In this document: positions 32,872 to 40,076 of the stretch, in pieces
Position numbering within the stretch: the first letter of the stretch is position 1
Layout of the letters: each line of letters begins with the position of its first letter
DNA from: Streptacidiphilus sp. ASG 303
Lineage (GTDB): Bacteria; Actinomycetota; Actinomycetes; Streptomycetales; Streptomycetaceae
Length of the DNA stretch: 64,000 nucleotides
Reading direction: 5' to 3'
Assembly (NCBI RefSeq): GCF_020991365.1
Contig: NZ_JAJLRA010000001.1
Coordinates: 62,001 to 126,000 of the forward strand
Position numbers and translations under genes: made by a program
The notes under the pieces: generated by a model
The model's database searches: none
Seen by the model: only the letters and a program-made list of their open reading frames with translations
Told to the model about the DNA's origin: nothing

Positions 32872-34113
32872 TCAGCGGATGGGCACACCGGCGAGGGTGC
32901 GGGCGATGACCAGGCGCTGGATCTCCGAGGTGCCCTCGAAGATCGTGTAGATGGCCGCGTCGCGGTGCATGCGCTCCACGGGGTACTCGCGGGTGAAGCC
33001 GTTGCCGCCGAGGATCTGCATGGCCTGGGCGGTCACCCACTTGGCGGTCTCACCGGCGTACAGCTTCGACATCGAGCCCTCGGCGGCCGTGAACGGCTTC
33101 CCGTTGGCCGCCATCCAGGAGGCGCGCCAGACCAGCAGCCTGGCCGCGTCGATGCGGGTGCGCATGTCGGCGAGGGTGAAGGCGATCCCCTGGTTGTCGA
33201 TGATGGGGCGGCCGAACTGGACCCGGGTCCTCGCGTAGTCGAGGGCGACCTCGTAGGCGGCGCGGGCGATGCCGACGGCCTGGGCGCCGACGGCGGGGCG
33301 GGACGCCTCGAAGGTGGCCATGGCGGCGTTCCCGCCCCGCTTGCCGGCGGACTCGCCGCGGGAGGCGGCGGCGGCCCGCTCGCGGGCGCGGGCGAGGCGC
33401 TCGTCCAGCTTCTCCCTGCCGCCGAGCAGGCAGTGGCCGGGGACGCGCACGCCGTCGAGCACGACCTCGGCGGTGTGCGAGGCGCGGATGCCGTGCTTCC
33501 TGAACTTCTGGCCCTGGCTGAGGCCGGGGGTGCCCGGCGGGACCACGAAGGACGCCTGGCCGCGGGCGCCGAGGGAGGGGTCGACGGCGGCGACGACGAC
33601 GTGGACCCCGGCGATGCCGCCGTTGGTGGCCCAGGTCTTGGTGCCGTTGATCACCCACTCGTCCTTGGCCTCGTCGTACACGGCGCGGGTGCGCATGGCG
33701 GAGACGTCGGAGCCGGCGTCGGGCTCGGAGGAGCAGAAGGCGGCGACCCTGACGTCGTCGGGGGTGCCGAACATCTGCGGGACCCAGGTGCCGATCTGCT
33801 CCTCGGTGCCGTTGGCGAGGACGCTGACGGCGGCGAGGGTGGTGCCGACGATGGCGAGGCCGATGCCCGCGTCGCCCCAGAACAGCTCCTCCATGGCGAC
33901 CGGGATGCCGAGGCCGGTGGGGTCGAAGTACTGCTGGGCGTAGAAGTCGAGGGAGTAGATGCCGAGTTTGGCGGCCTCCTGGATGACCGGCCAGGGGGTC
34001 TCCTCGCGCTCGTCCCACTCGGCCGCGGCCGGACGGACGACGTCGGCGGCGAAGCCGTGCAGCCAGTCGCGGACGGCGGCCTGGTCGTCGTTGAGTTCGA
34101 ACGTGAAGGTCAT
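32872..34113 (-). CDS. Acyl-CoA dehydrogenase
   Basis: A 413-residue FAD enzyme that oxidises acyl-CoA to enoyl-CoA. ATG 34113 follows GGAGAG. The N-terminal helical domain, the middle beta domain (AAFCSSEPDAGSDVSAMRTRAV, WVINGTKTWATNGG) and the C-terminal helical domain are complete. The catalytic base is E393 in IFEGTSEIQRLVIAR. An insertion around residues 235-265 is Arg/Ala/Gly-rich. It is divergent from a TetR gene across an operator-like triple half-site, so induction by acyl-CoA or a related ligand is plausible. Chain-length specificity is not predictable. Confidence 0.95.
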   Translation of the reverse strand: MTFTFELNDDQAAVRDWLHGFAADVVRPAAAEWDEREETPWPVIQEAAKLGIYSLDFYAQQYFDPTGLGIPVAMEELFWGDAGIGLAIVGTTLAAVSVLANGTEEQIGTWVPQMFGTPDDVRVAAFCSSEPDAGSDVSAMRTRAVYDEAKDEWVINGTKTWATNGGIAGVHVVVAAVDPSLGARGQASFVVPPGTPGLSQGQKFRKHGIRASHTAEVVLDGVRVPGHCLLGGREKLDERLARARERAAAASRGESAGKRGGNAAMATFEASRPAVGAQAVGIARAAYEVALDYARTRVQFGRPIIDNQGIAFTLADMRTRIDAARLLVWRASWMAANGKPFTAAEGSMSKLYAGETAKWVTAQAMQILGGNGFTREYPVERMHRDAAIYTIFEGTSEIQRLVIARTLAGVPIR

Positions 34114-34154
34114 CGGTCTCTCCGGTGGGGTCCGCGGAACGCGCGCGCCTTGGT

Positions 34155-34189
34155 GTTACCTCGGGTAACCTCGTACGAAGTCTGTTACC
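34155..34189. promoter_or_regulatory. TetR operator with three half-sites
   Basis: GTTACC-TCG-GGTAAC (34155-34169) is a perfect dyad, and a further GTTACC lies at 34184-34189, so GGTAAC and GTTACC form a second, wider pair. It sits between the divergent acyl-CoA dehydrogenase and TetR genes. Confidence 0.7.
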
Positions 34190-34242
34190 GATCAGTAGTG
34201 GATGTCAACGCCCACCGGGCGCGACCAGGGAGGAGCGGCGCC

Positions 34243-34911
34243 ATGGCGGGCGACGGAACGGCGGCACCGGCGGGAGCCGCGGGCGGGCCGGGACAGCGGA
34301 GGAAGGAACTGCTGGACGCGGCCGACCGGGTCATCCGCCGGGACGGCCCGCGCGCCAGCATGAACGCCATCGCCGCCGAGGCCGGCATCTCCAAGCCGAT
34401 CCTGTACCGGCACTTCACCGACCGGCAGGGGCTCTTCGCCGCCCTGGCGGAGCGCCACACCGCCGGGCTGCTGAGCGCCATGCGGTCCGCCCTGGCGCTG
34501 CCGCTGGAGCGCCGCGACCTGGTCGAGGCGGTGCTGGACACCTACCTGGCCGCGATCGAGGCCCGGCCGCAGGTGTACCGCTTCCTCACCCACCCCGAGG
34601 CGGCCGACGGCCTGGGCCCGGGCCGCCCGCTGGCGCCGGCGCTGCAGAAGATCGCGGACGAGATCGCCGCGTCCGTCCGCCGCCACGTCGACCTGGGGGC
34701 GCAGGCGGACCTGCTCTCCGAGACCTGGGGGCGCGGCATCACCGGGATGGTGCTGGCGGCGGGCGACTGGTGGCTGGCGGAGCGGCCCTGCCCGCGCGAG
34801 GAGATGGTCCGGGCCCTTGCCGACCTCCTGTGGGGGCGGCTGGCGGCGGCCGGGCAGCGGCCGGTGGCGGCGACCGGGGCCGCCCCCCGGGAGCGGGAGC
34901 CGGAGGAGTAG
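34243..34911 (+). CDS. TetR-family regulator
   Basis: A 222-residue repressor. ATG 34243 follows GGAGGAG. The helix-turn-helix region is RRKELLDAADRVIRRDGPRASMNAIAAEAGISKPILYRHFTDRQGLFAALAER (about 20-72). The C-terminal helical domain contains a ligand pocket and ends in a Pro/Glu tail. The divergent acyl-CoA dehydrogenase gene and the GTTACC/GGTAAC site between them make control of fatty-acid or acyl-CoA breakdown the likely role. Confidence 0.92.
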   Translation: MAGDGTAAPAGAAGGPGQRRKELLDAADRVIRRDGPRASMNAIAAEAGISKPILYRHFTDRQGLFAALAERHTAGLLSAMRSALALPLERRDLVEAVLDTYLAAIEARPQVYRFLTHPEAADGLGPGRPLAPALQKIADEIAASVRRHVDLGAQADLLSETWGRGITGMVLAAGDWWLAERPCPREEMVRALADLLWGRLAAAGQRPVAATGAAPREREPEE

Positions 34912-35012
34912 GACAGGACCCGCGGAGGGCCCGCGGAACGGCGGCGGCGGCAGGGCCGGGGGGCCAGGAGCAGGGCCGGGGGGCCGGGACGGACCGGGAC
35001 GGGGGCCGGGCG

Positions 35013-35633
35013 TCAGCGGCCGGGGGCGGCGCCCTGCGCCGCCAGCGCCTCGCGCACCCTGCCCTTGGCCAGGCGGATGCGGGTCTTCGCCGTCCCCAGC
35101 GGGATGTGCTCGCGCTCCGAGACCTCGCGCGCGGTCATCAGGTAGAGGCCGGCCATCACCAGGGCCCGCCGCTGCTCGCGGGGCAGCGCCGCCAGGGCCG
35201 CCCGGCAGCGGCGGGCGGACTCGCGGGCCAGCGCCTGGTCCTCGGAGCTCTCCGCGGCCCCGCCGCCCAGCGCGGCCACGACGTCCGGGTCCACCGGCGT
35301 GGTGCGGCAGCGGGTGCGGACGGCGTCGACCGCCAGGTTGTGGGCGATGGCGGTGACCCAGCGGCGCACGCTCCCCCGGTCGGGGTCGTAGGCCCGGGCG
35401 TGCCGCAGCGCGTGCTCGTAGGTCTGCTGGACCACGTCCTCGGCGGTCCGCGGATTGCGCAGGACGGCGGTCGCGGCGCCGAGGATCCCCCGCTGGAATC
35501 GGTGGACGAAGGCGGCGGCCAGTTCCGGGTCGCGCGCCACGAGCCCTGCGAGCAGGGCCTCGTCCGGCAGCTGCCCGGCCGCCTCGTCGGCCGGGGCCGC
35601 CACGGGGTTCCGGGACGCTGCGCTCCTCAGCAC
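35013..35633 (-). CDS. ECF-type RNA polymerase sigma factor
   Basis: A 206-residue sigma-70-family factor of the extracytoplasmic-function group. GTG 35633 follows GAGGAGG. Region 2 (about 35-100) includes AAFVHRFQRGILGAATAVLRNPRTAEDVVQQTYEHALRHA, AYDPDRGSVRRWVTAIAHNLAVD, and region 4 (about 135-200) includes LPREQRRALVMAGLYLMTAREVSEREHIPLGTAKTRIRLAKGRVREAL. No anti-sigma gene is adjacent. The start is divergent from a small Gly/Trp/Tyr-rich gene across an AT-rich promoter region. Confidence 0.93.
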   Translation of the reverse strand: MLRSAASRNPVAAPADEAAGQLPDEALLAGLVARDPELAAAFVHRFQRGILGAATAVLRNPRTAEDVVQQTYEHALRHARAYDPDRGSVRRWVTAIAHNLAVDAVRTRCRTTPVDPDVVAALGGGAAESSEDQALARESARRCRAALAALPREQRRALVMAGLYLMTAREVSEREHIPLGTAKTRIRLAKGRVREALAAQGAAPGR

Positions 35634-35800
35634 TGACGCCTCCTCGGTGCGGCGGCGGGAAAGGTCAAGTCTTCTTAAAGCGTGTCATAAAGCAACCAAT
35701 CGGACAAATCCATTCGGCAGTCCGGGACGTACACCTCTGCGGGGAGGTCGACCACAGGGTCGAAACATCTCCCTCCCGAGCCGAAGAAGGGATACGCACC

Positions 35801-35959
35801 ATGAGCGTCTTCGGAGGACCGTTCGGTGGCGGACGCGGCCGGCGCTGCGGCCGCGACTGGGACGACGACTGGGGCGGCTGGGGCGGCTGGGGCGGCTACG
35901 GCGGCTACGGCCACCGCCGGTTCCGCCGGTTCCGCCGCTTCCACCGCTACTACTACTAG
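35801..35959 (+). CDS. 52-residue Gly/Trp/Tyr/Arg-rich protein
   Basis: A short gene starting at ATG 35801, nine bases after GAAGAAGGGA, and ending TAG at 35959. The product begins MSVFGGPFGGGRGRRCGRDW, continues with an acidic DDDW, then three GGWGGW/GGYGGY units, and ends in basic RRFRRFRRFHRYYY. It has no signal peptide. It lies in an AT-richer promoter zone opposite the ECF sigma gene, 120 bases before an ABC transporter gene. Composition resembles the secreted Gly/His/Tyr protein at 10983. Basic-aromatic ends suggest RNA, DNA or membrane contact, but this is speculation. Confidence 0.7.
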   Translation: MSVFGGPFGGGRGRRCGRDWDDDWGGWGGWGGYGGYGHRRFRRFRRFHRYYY

Positions 35960-36079
35960 GAGTAGCGCCTCACAGTGATCCTCACCGCGGGGGCCGGCCC
36001 GAACGCCGGCCCCCGCTCCACTGCACGGAGCACCCCCGCTCCGCTGCGGGGACCGCCGACACGCAGCCCGGAGGTGCAC

Positions 36080-37903
36080 GTGACCGAGAAGCCGAACGGC
36101 GCGACGGCGGCACGGTCCGCCGCGGGGCGGCCGCCCGGGGCGGGCGACGCCGGCCCGCAGGGCCCTGACCGGGCCCCCGTGGCCCTGGCCCCCGCCCTCC
36201 CCTTCCGCGAGATCTTCCGCCGCTTCCGGCCGTGGGTGCACCCCGACCGGTGGTGGCTGCCGGTGTGCGTCGTGCTGCTGGTGGCCGGCTCGGCCGGCGA
36301 GGTCGTGTCGGTGTGGCTCTTCAAGGACCTGGTCGACAACGTCCTCGTCCCCCGCCGCTTCTCCGCCTTCTGGCCGCTCGCCGCGGCCATGATCGGCATC
36401 GCTGTCCTCGGGGCACTGCTGGCGTACCTGGGCCAGTACGCGGCCACCCGGGTCGCCGAGCGGTTCCTGCTGCGGCTGCGGACCGCCGTCGTCGAGCACC
36501 TGCACACGCTGCCGCCCGACACGCTGCGCCGCCGCTGGCACGGCGACGTGGTGGCCCGGCTGACCACCGACATCGACCAGATCGAGCAGCTGGTCGCCTC
36601 CGGGCTGATCCAGGCGGCGACGGCCCTGATCACCCTGGTCTTCTTCGCGGGCGCGGCCTTCCTCCTCAGCTGGCCGCTGGCGCTGGCGGCGTTCGCCGCC
36701 GCGCCCCTGTTCTGGTTCACCGCACGCCGCTTCGGCGCCCGCATCCAGCGGCTCTCCCGGGAGGCGCGCCGCTGCGAGGGCGGGGTCACCGCGGTGGTGG
36801 AGGAGAGCCTCGCGAACTCCGCGCTCGCCCACGCCTACAACCAGCAGGGCCGCGAGGTGGAGCGGGTGCGGCGGCAGGGACGGGCCCTGATGGACGCCGA
36901 CCTCGCCACCGCCCGCACCGCCCTGGCCTACCCGGCGCTGCTGAACGTCCTGGAGGTGGTCGGCGGCCTCTTCGTCGTCGGGCTCGGCGCCTTCGAGCTC
37001 ACCCGCGACGCCCTCACCATCGGCGGGCTGCTCGCCTTCGCGGCCTTCCTCACCCAGCTCTTCGGACCCGCCCAGGAGCTCTCCGGCCTGGTCGCCTCCT
37101 TCGGCGCGGCGGGGGCCGGCGCCGAGCGCGTCGCCGAACTGCTGACGACCGAGCCGCCCGTGAGGGACCGGCCCGGCGCCCGGCCCCTGACCGGGGTCCG
37201 CGGCCGGCTGTCCTGCGAGGGGGTGCGGGCGTCCTACCCGGGACGGCGCGACCGGCCGGCCCTGCGGCACGTCACCTTCGACGTCGCCCCCGGCCAGGTC
37301 CTCGGCGTGACCGGTCCGAGCGGCGGCGGCAAGTCCACCCTGGCCAAGCTCCTGGTGCGGTTCATGGAGCCCGAGCGCGGCGCCGTCCGCGTGGACGGCA
37401 CCGACCTGCGGGACGCCACCGCGGTCTCCGTGCGGGACGCGGTCACGCTGCTCCCGCAGGAGCCGCAGATGTTCCACGCGTCCGTCCGGGACAACATCGC
37501 CTACGGGCGCCCGGACGCGACCGCGGAGGAGGTGGAGCGGGCCGCGGCCGACGCGGACGCGGACGCCTTCGTCAGGGCCCTGCCGCAGGGCTACGACACC
37601 GTCCTCGGGGAGGACGGCCTGCAGCTGTCCGGCGGCCAGGCCCGGCGGATCGCCGTGGCCCGGGCCTTCCTGCGCGGCACGCCCGTCCTGGTGCTGGACG
37701 AGCCGACCGCCGGACTGGACGCACAGGCCGCCGCGCGGGTGGTGGAGCCGCTGCACCGCCTGATGGCGGGGCGCACCACCGTCCTGATCACGCACGACCC
37801 GGCCCTGCTGCGGCACGCCGACGCGGTCCTGGAGATCTCCGCGGACGGCGTCGGCCACGGCGTGCGGCCGGCGGACCGCCTGGGGAGCGCCGGCACCGCC
37901 TGA
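36080..37903 (+). CDS. ABC exporter, fused membrane and ATPase domains
   Basis: A 607-residue ABC half-transporter (type IV exporter fold) that probably works as a homodimer. GTG 36080 sits five bases after GGAGGT. The membrane domain (about 60-345) has six helices. The ATPase domain shows Walker A GPSGGGKST with K418, the Q loop in LLPQEPQ, the signature LSGGQ (516-520), Walker B VLVLDEPTAG with D540-E541, and the H loop LITHDP. Substrate could be a lipid, peptide or drug. No partner half-transporter is adjacent, and the next gene encodes a small membrane protein. Confidence 0.95.
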   Translation: MTEKPNGATAARSAAGRPPGAGDAGPQGPDRAPVALAPALPFREIFRRFRPWVHPDRWWLPVCVVLLVAGSAGEVVSVWLFKDLVDNVLVPRRFSAFWPLAAAMIGIAVLGALLAYLGQYAATRVAERFLLRLRTAVVEHLHTLPPDTLRRRWHGDVVARLTTDIDQIEQLVASGLIQAATALITLVFFAGAAFLLSWPLALAAFAAAPLFWFTARRFGARIQRLSREARRCEGGVTAVVEESLANSALAHAYNQQGREVERVRRQGRALMDADLATARTALAYPALLNVLEVVGGLFVVGLGAFELTRDALTIGGLLAFAAFLTQLFGPAQELSGLVASFGAAGAGAERVAELLTTEPPVRDRPGARPLTGVRGRLSCEGVRASYPGRRDRPALRHVTFDVAPGQVLGVTGPSGGGKSTLAKLLVRFMEPERGAVRVDGTDLRDATAVSVRDAVTLLPQEPQMFHASVRDNIAYGRPDATAEEVERAAADADADAFVRALPQGYDTVLGEDGLQLSGGQARRIAVARAFLRGTPVLVLDEPTAGLDAQAAARVVEPLHRLMAGRTTVLITHDPALLRHADAVLEISADGVGHGVRPADRLGSAGTA

Positions 37904-38112
37904 GCCCGCCCGAGTCCCCGCCCGAGCCCGCCCGGCCGGGAGTCCCGGCCCCCTCGGCCCGGTTCCGCCCCCGGCCGCCCCGGCCGGGGGCTTCCGGCGC
38001 GCCGCCGCCAGGGGCCCCCGGCGTCCCGGCCGGGCGGGACCGCACCCGCTCGGCGGGGCATGGCGCCCCGCGCAGCGGGCACCCGGTCGGGGACGAGCGG
38101 CGGGAGGCGGCC

Positions 38113-38652
38113 ATGGGCGAGGATCCGGGCGGTACCGGCCCCGAGCGGGCCCCCGGCCCGCGGCACGGCCGCGACGAGACGCCCGAGGAGCGGGCGGACC
38201 GCCGCTGGGCCGAGCTGCTCCAGGAGGTCAGGGTCGCCCAGACGGGCGTGCAGATCCTGCTCGGCTTCCTGCTGAGCGTGGCCTTCACGCCCCGCTTCGC
38301 CCGGCTGGGCGACTTCGACCGCCGGGTCTACCTGGTCACCGTGGTGCTGGGGGCGACGGCGACCGGGGCGCTGATCGCGCCGGTCTCCTTCCACCGGATG
38401 CTCAGCGGGCGGCGGCTGAAGCCGGAGCTGGTGCAGATGGCCGCCCGGCTGACCGGGCTCGGCGTGGTGCTGCTGGCCCTCACCGTGGGCTCCTCGCTGC
38501 TGCTCCTGCTGCACGTCGCGACGGGCCGGGCGGCCGCGGTGTGGACCACGGCGGCGGTGATGGTCTGGTTCGCGGTCTGCTGGCTGCTGGTCCCGTACTG
38601 GATCCGCTGGCGCGGCGAGCGGCCGGAGAGCCGGCGGCCGCCCGGGGAGTGA
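38113..38652 (+). CDS. DUF6328-like membrane protein
   Basis: A 179-residue protein with four predicted membrane helices (about 45-62, 72-92, 115-138, 145-165). ATG 38113 follows GGGAGG. The segment RWAELLQEVRVAQTGVQILLGFLLSVAFTPRF and YLVTVVLGATATGALIAPVSFHRML match the DUF6328 family as I recall it; the family has no known function. It is about 200 bases downstream of the ABC transporter gene in the same direction and ends at a 22-base hairpin. Confidence 0.82.
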   Translation: MGEDPGGTGPERAPGPRHGRDETPEERADRRWAELLQEVRVAQTGVQILLGFLLSVAFTPRFARLGDFDRRVYLVTVVLGATATGALIAPVSFHRMLSGRRLKPELVQMAARLTGLGVVLLALTVGSSLLLLLHVATGRAAAVWTTAAVMVWFAVCWLLVPYWIRWRGERPESRRPPGE

Positions 38653-38693
38653 GCCCTCTCCGGGGGGAGCCGGGGGTGCGCGGCCGCTGCCCT

Positions 38694-38745
38694 GCTCCCG
38701 GCGTGCCGGGCCCGGTCGCCGTACCGGGCCCGGCACGCCGGGAGC
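38694..38745. terminator. Very strong bidirectional hairpin ending the toxin locus
   Basis: Twenty-two-base perfect arms (38694-38715 and 38724-38745) with an eight-base loop, between the DUF6328-like gene and the convergent last gene of the toxin locus. The right arm overlaps the 23-base tandem repeat. Confidence 0.85.
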
Positions 38746-38779
38746 GGGGGGTCAGACACGCCGGGAGCGGGGGGTCAGA
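38734..38779. repeat. Perfect 23-bp tandem duplication over a stop codon
   Basis: Identical 23-base units at 38734-38756 and 38757-38779. The second holds the stop codon of the 38775 gene and the first overlaps the hairpin arm, so the stop-containing segment was duplicated toward the terminator. Confidence 0.9.
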
Positions 38780-40076
38780 GCAGGCCGTCCCACATCTGCT
38801 CGACGACGACCGCCCACCAGTTCTCCGGGTCCTGGAAGACGGTGGGGTCGAGGGCGGCGAGGTCCCGCTGCAGGGCGTCGACGGCGGTGGCGGCCGCGTA
38901 CGGGTCGAGGCCGCGCAGGGCGGGGCGCCGCTCCGCGAGGAGGGCGAGGCAGCGGACGTACGCGGACAGGTCGGCGTTCAGGTAGCGGCCGGTGCCGTTG
39001 CCGGGGTCGACGGCCCAGACCCGGCCGGTGCCCGCCCCCGTGCCGGTGCCGCCGTCGCCGCACTGGACGGCGACCAGGGCGTGTCCGTCGGTGCCGAGCA
39101 GCACGTACTCGGCGAGCAGGGCGCGGGTGTGCTCGGGGACCCGGGCGCCGCGGCCGGCGGCGGCCAGGTGGGAGGCGACGTCGGCCAGGCCGGGCAGGAC
39201 CTCGAAGAAGCCCTCGACGCGGACCGGCAGGCCGGCCCAGACCAGGGTGTGGCGGGCCGGCTCGGGCAGCGGCGAGGCGGCCGTGTCGTCGGCGTCGGCG
39301 CGGTGCACGCCCTCGGCGCCGAACAGGCCGGCGAGGCGGCGGCCGAGGGCGGCGTCCCGCTCGGGCCCGGCGGCGGGGACGTCGCGGGGGAACGGCACCC
39401 GGTTGGGGCGCGGCGGGACCGGGCGGCCGGCGCTGCGGAAGACCTCCTCGGTGGCGTCGGCCAGGGCGCGGACGGCGGCGGCGCGGCGGTCGTAGCGCGG
39501 GCCGTAGTCGTGGCTGTAGGAGAACGCCGCGACGGGCAGTTCGGCGAGCAGCGCGGCGGCGCAGTAGCCGCCGGGCAGCTCGCACGGGCGCAGGTCGGTG
39601 TGGACGGCCAGCACGTCCTCCGGGCGGACGCCCTGCCGCCGGAGCTCGCGCAAGGCGGCGACCTCGGGGTGGCCGGTGCCGGGGGCGGACATCCGGAAGA
39701 GGCTCCGCTCCTCGCCCGCGGCGTCACGGTAGGTGAGGACGGCGGTGGCGCCCGGGCCGACGGCCGGCGGCAGGGCGGGGTCGTACGTGCCGGCGCCGAG
39801 CTTGTCCCGGTAGAGCCGGACGACCTCCTCGACGGGCACGGACGGCCAGTGGGTCAGCTCCCCGGTCCCCCGGTCGACGACCGCGCACGCCGGGCCGATC
39901 TCGGCCGGGGCGCGCCGTGCGCCGGGGGGGGCGTCCGCCGGGGCCTCCTGCGGCTCGGCCCACAGCACCCAGCCCAGGTCGAACTCGTGCACGCCGATGC
40001 GGCGCCACCGCTCCTCGGGCCGGTCGCCGTTGATCCACCGGTGGGCCGCCTCGATCGCCTGCTCACGGGTCGTCAC
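38775..40076 (-). CDS. YrhB-like / deaminase-like / SUKH-4 fusion protein
   Basis: A 433-residue protein starting at GTG (40076), nine bases after AAGGAGAG and overlapping the preceding stop as GTGA. Residues 1-95 resemble the YrhB/Imm35 immunity type (WRRIGVHEFDLGWVLWAEP, VVDRGTGELTHWPS). Residues about 100-215 look like a nucleic-acid/nucleotide deaminase fold: H136-P-E138 and PCELPGGYC with C165 and C172 keep the zinc-ligand pattern. Residues about 255-425 match SUKH-4 immunity proteins (VRVEGFFEVLPG, YVLLGTDGHALVAVQCGDGG, LNADLSAYVRCLALLAE). It is the last gene of the toxin locus and probably gives protection, but retained deaminase residues leave a catalytic role open. Confidence 0.8.
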   Translation of the reverse strand: MTTREQAIEAAHRWINGDRPEERWRRIGVHEFDLGWVLWAEPQEAPADAPPGARRAPAEIGPACAVVDRGTGELTHWPSVPVEEVVRLYRDKLGAGTYDPALPPAVGPGATAVLTYRDAAGEERSLFRMSAPGTGHPEVAALRELRRQGVRPEDVLAVHTDLRPCELPGGYCAAALLAELPVAAFSYSHDYGPRYDRRAAAVRALADATEEVFRSAGRPVPPRPNRVPFPRDVPAAGPERDAALGRRLAGLFGAEGVHRADADDTAASPLPEPARHTLVWAGLPVRVEGFFEVLPGLADVASHLAAAGRGARVPEHTRALLAEYVLLGTDGHALVAVQCGDGGTGTGAGTGRVWAVDPGNGTGRYLNADLSAYVRCLALLAERRPALRGLDPYAAATAVDALQRDLAALDPTVFQDPENWWAVVVEQMWDGLL

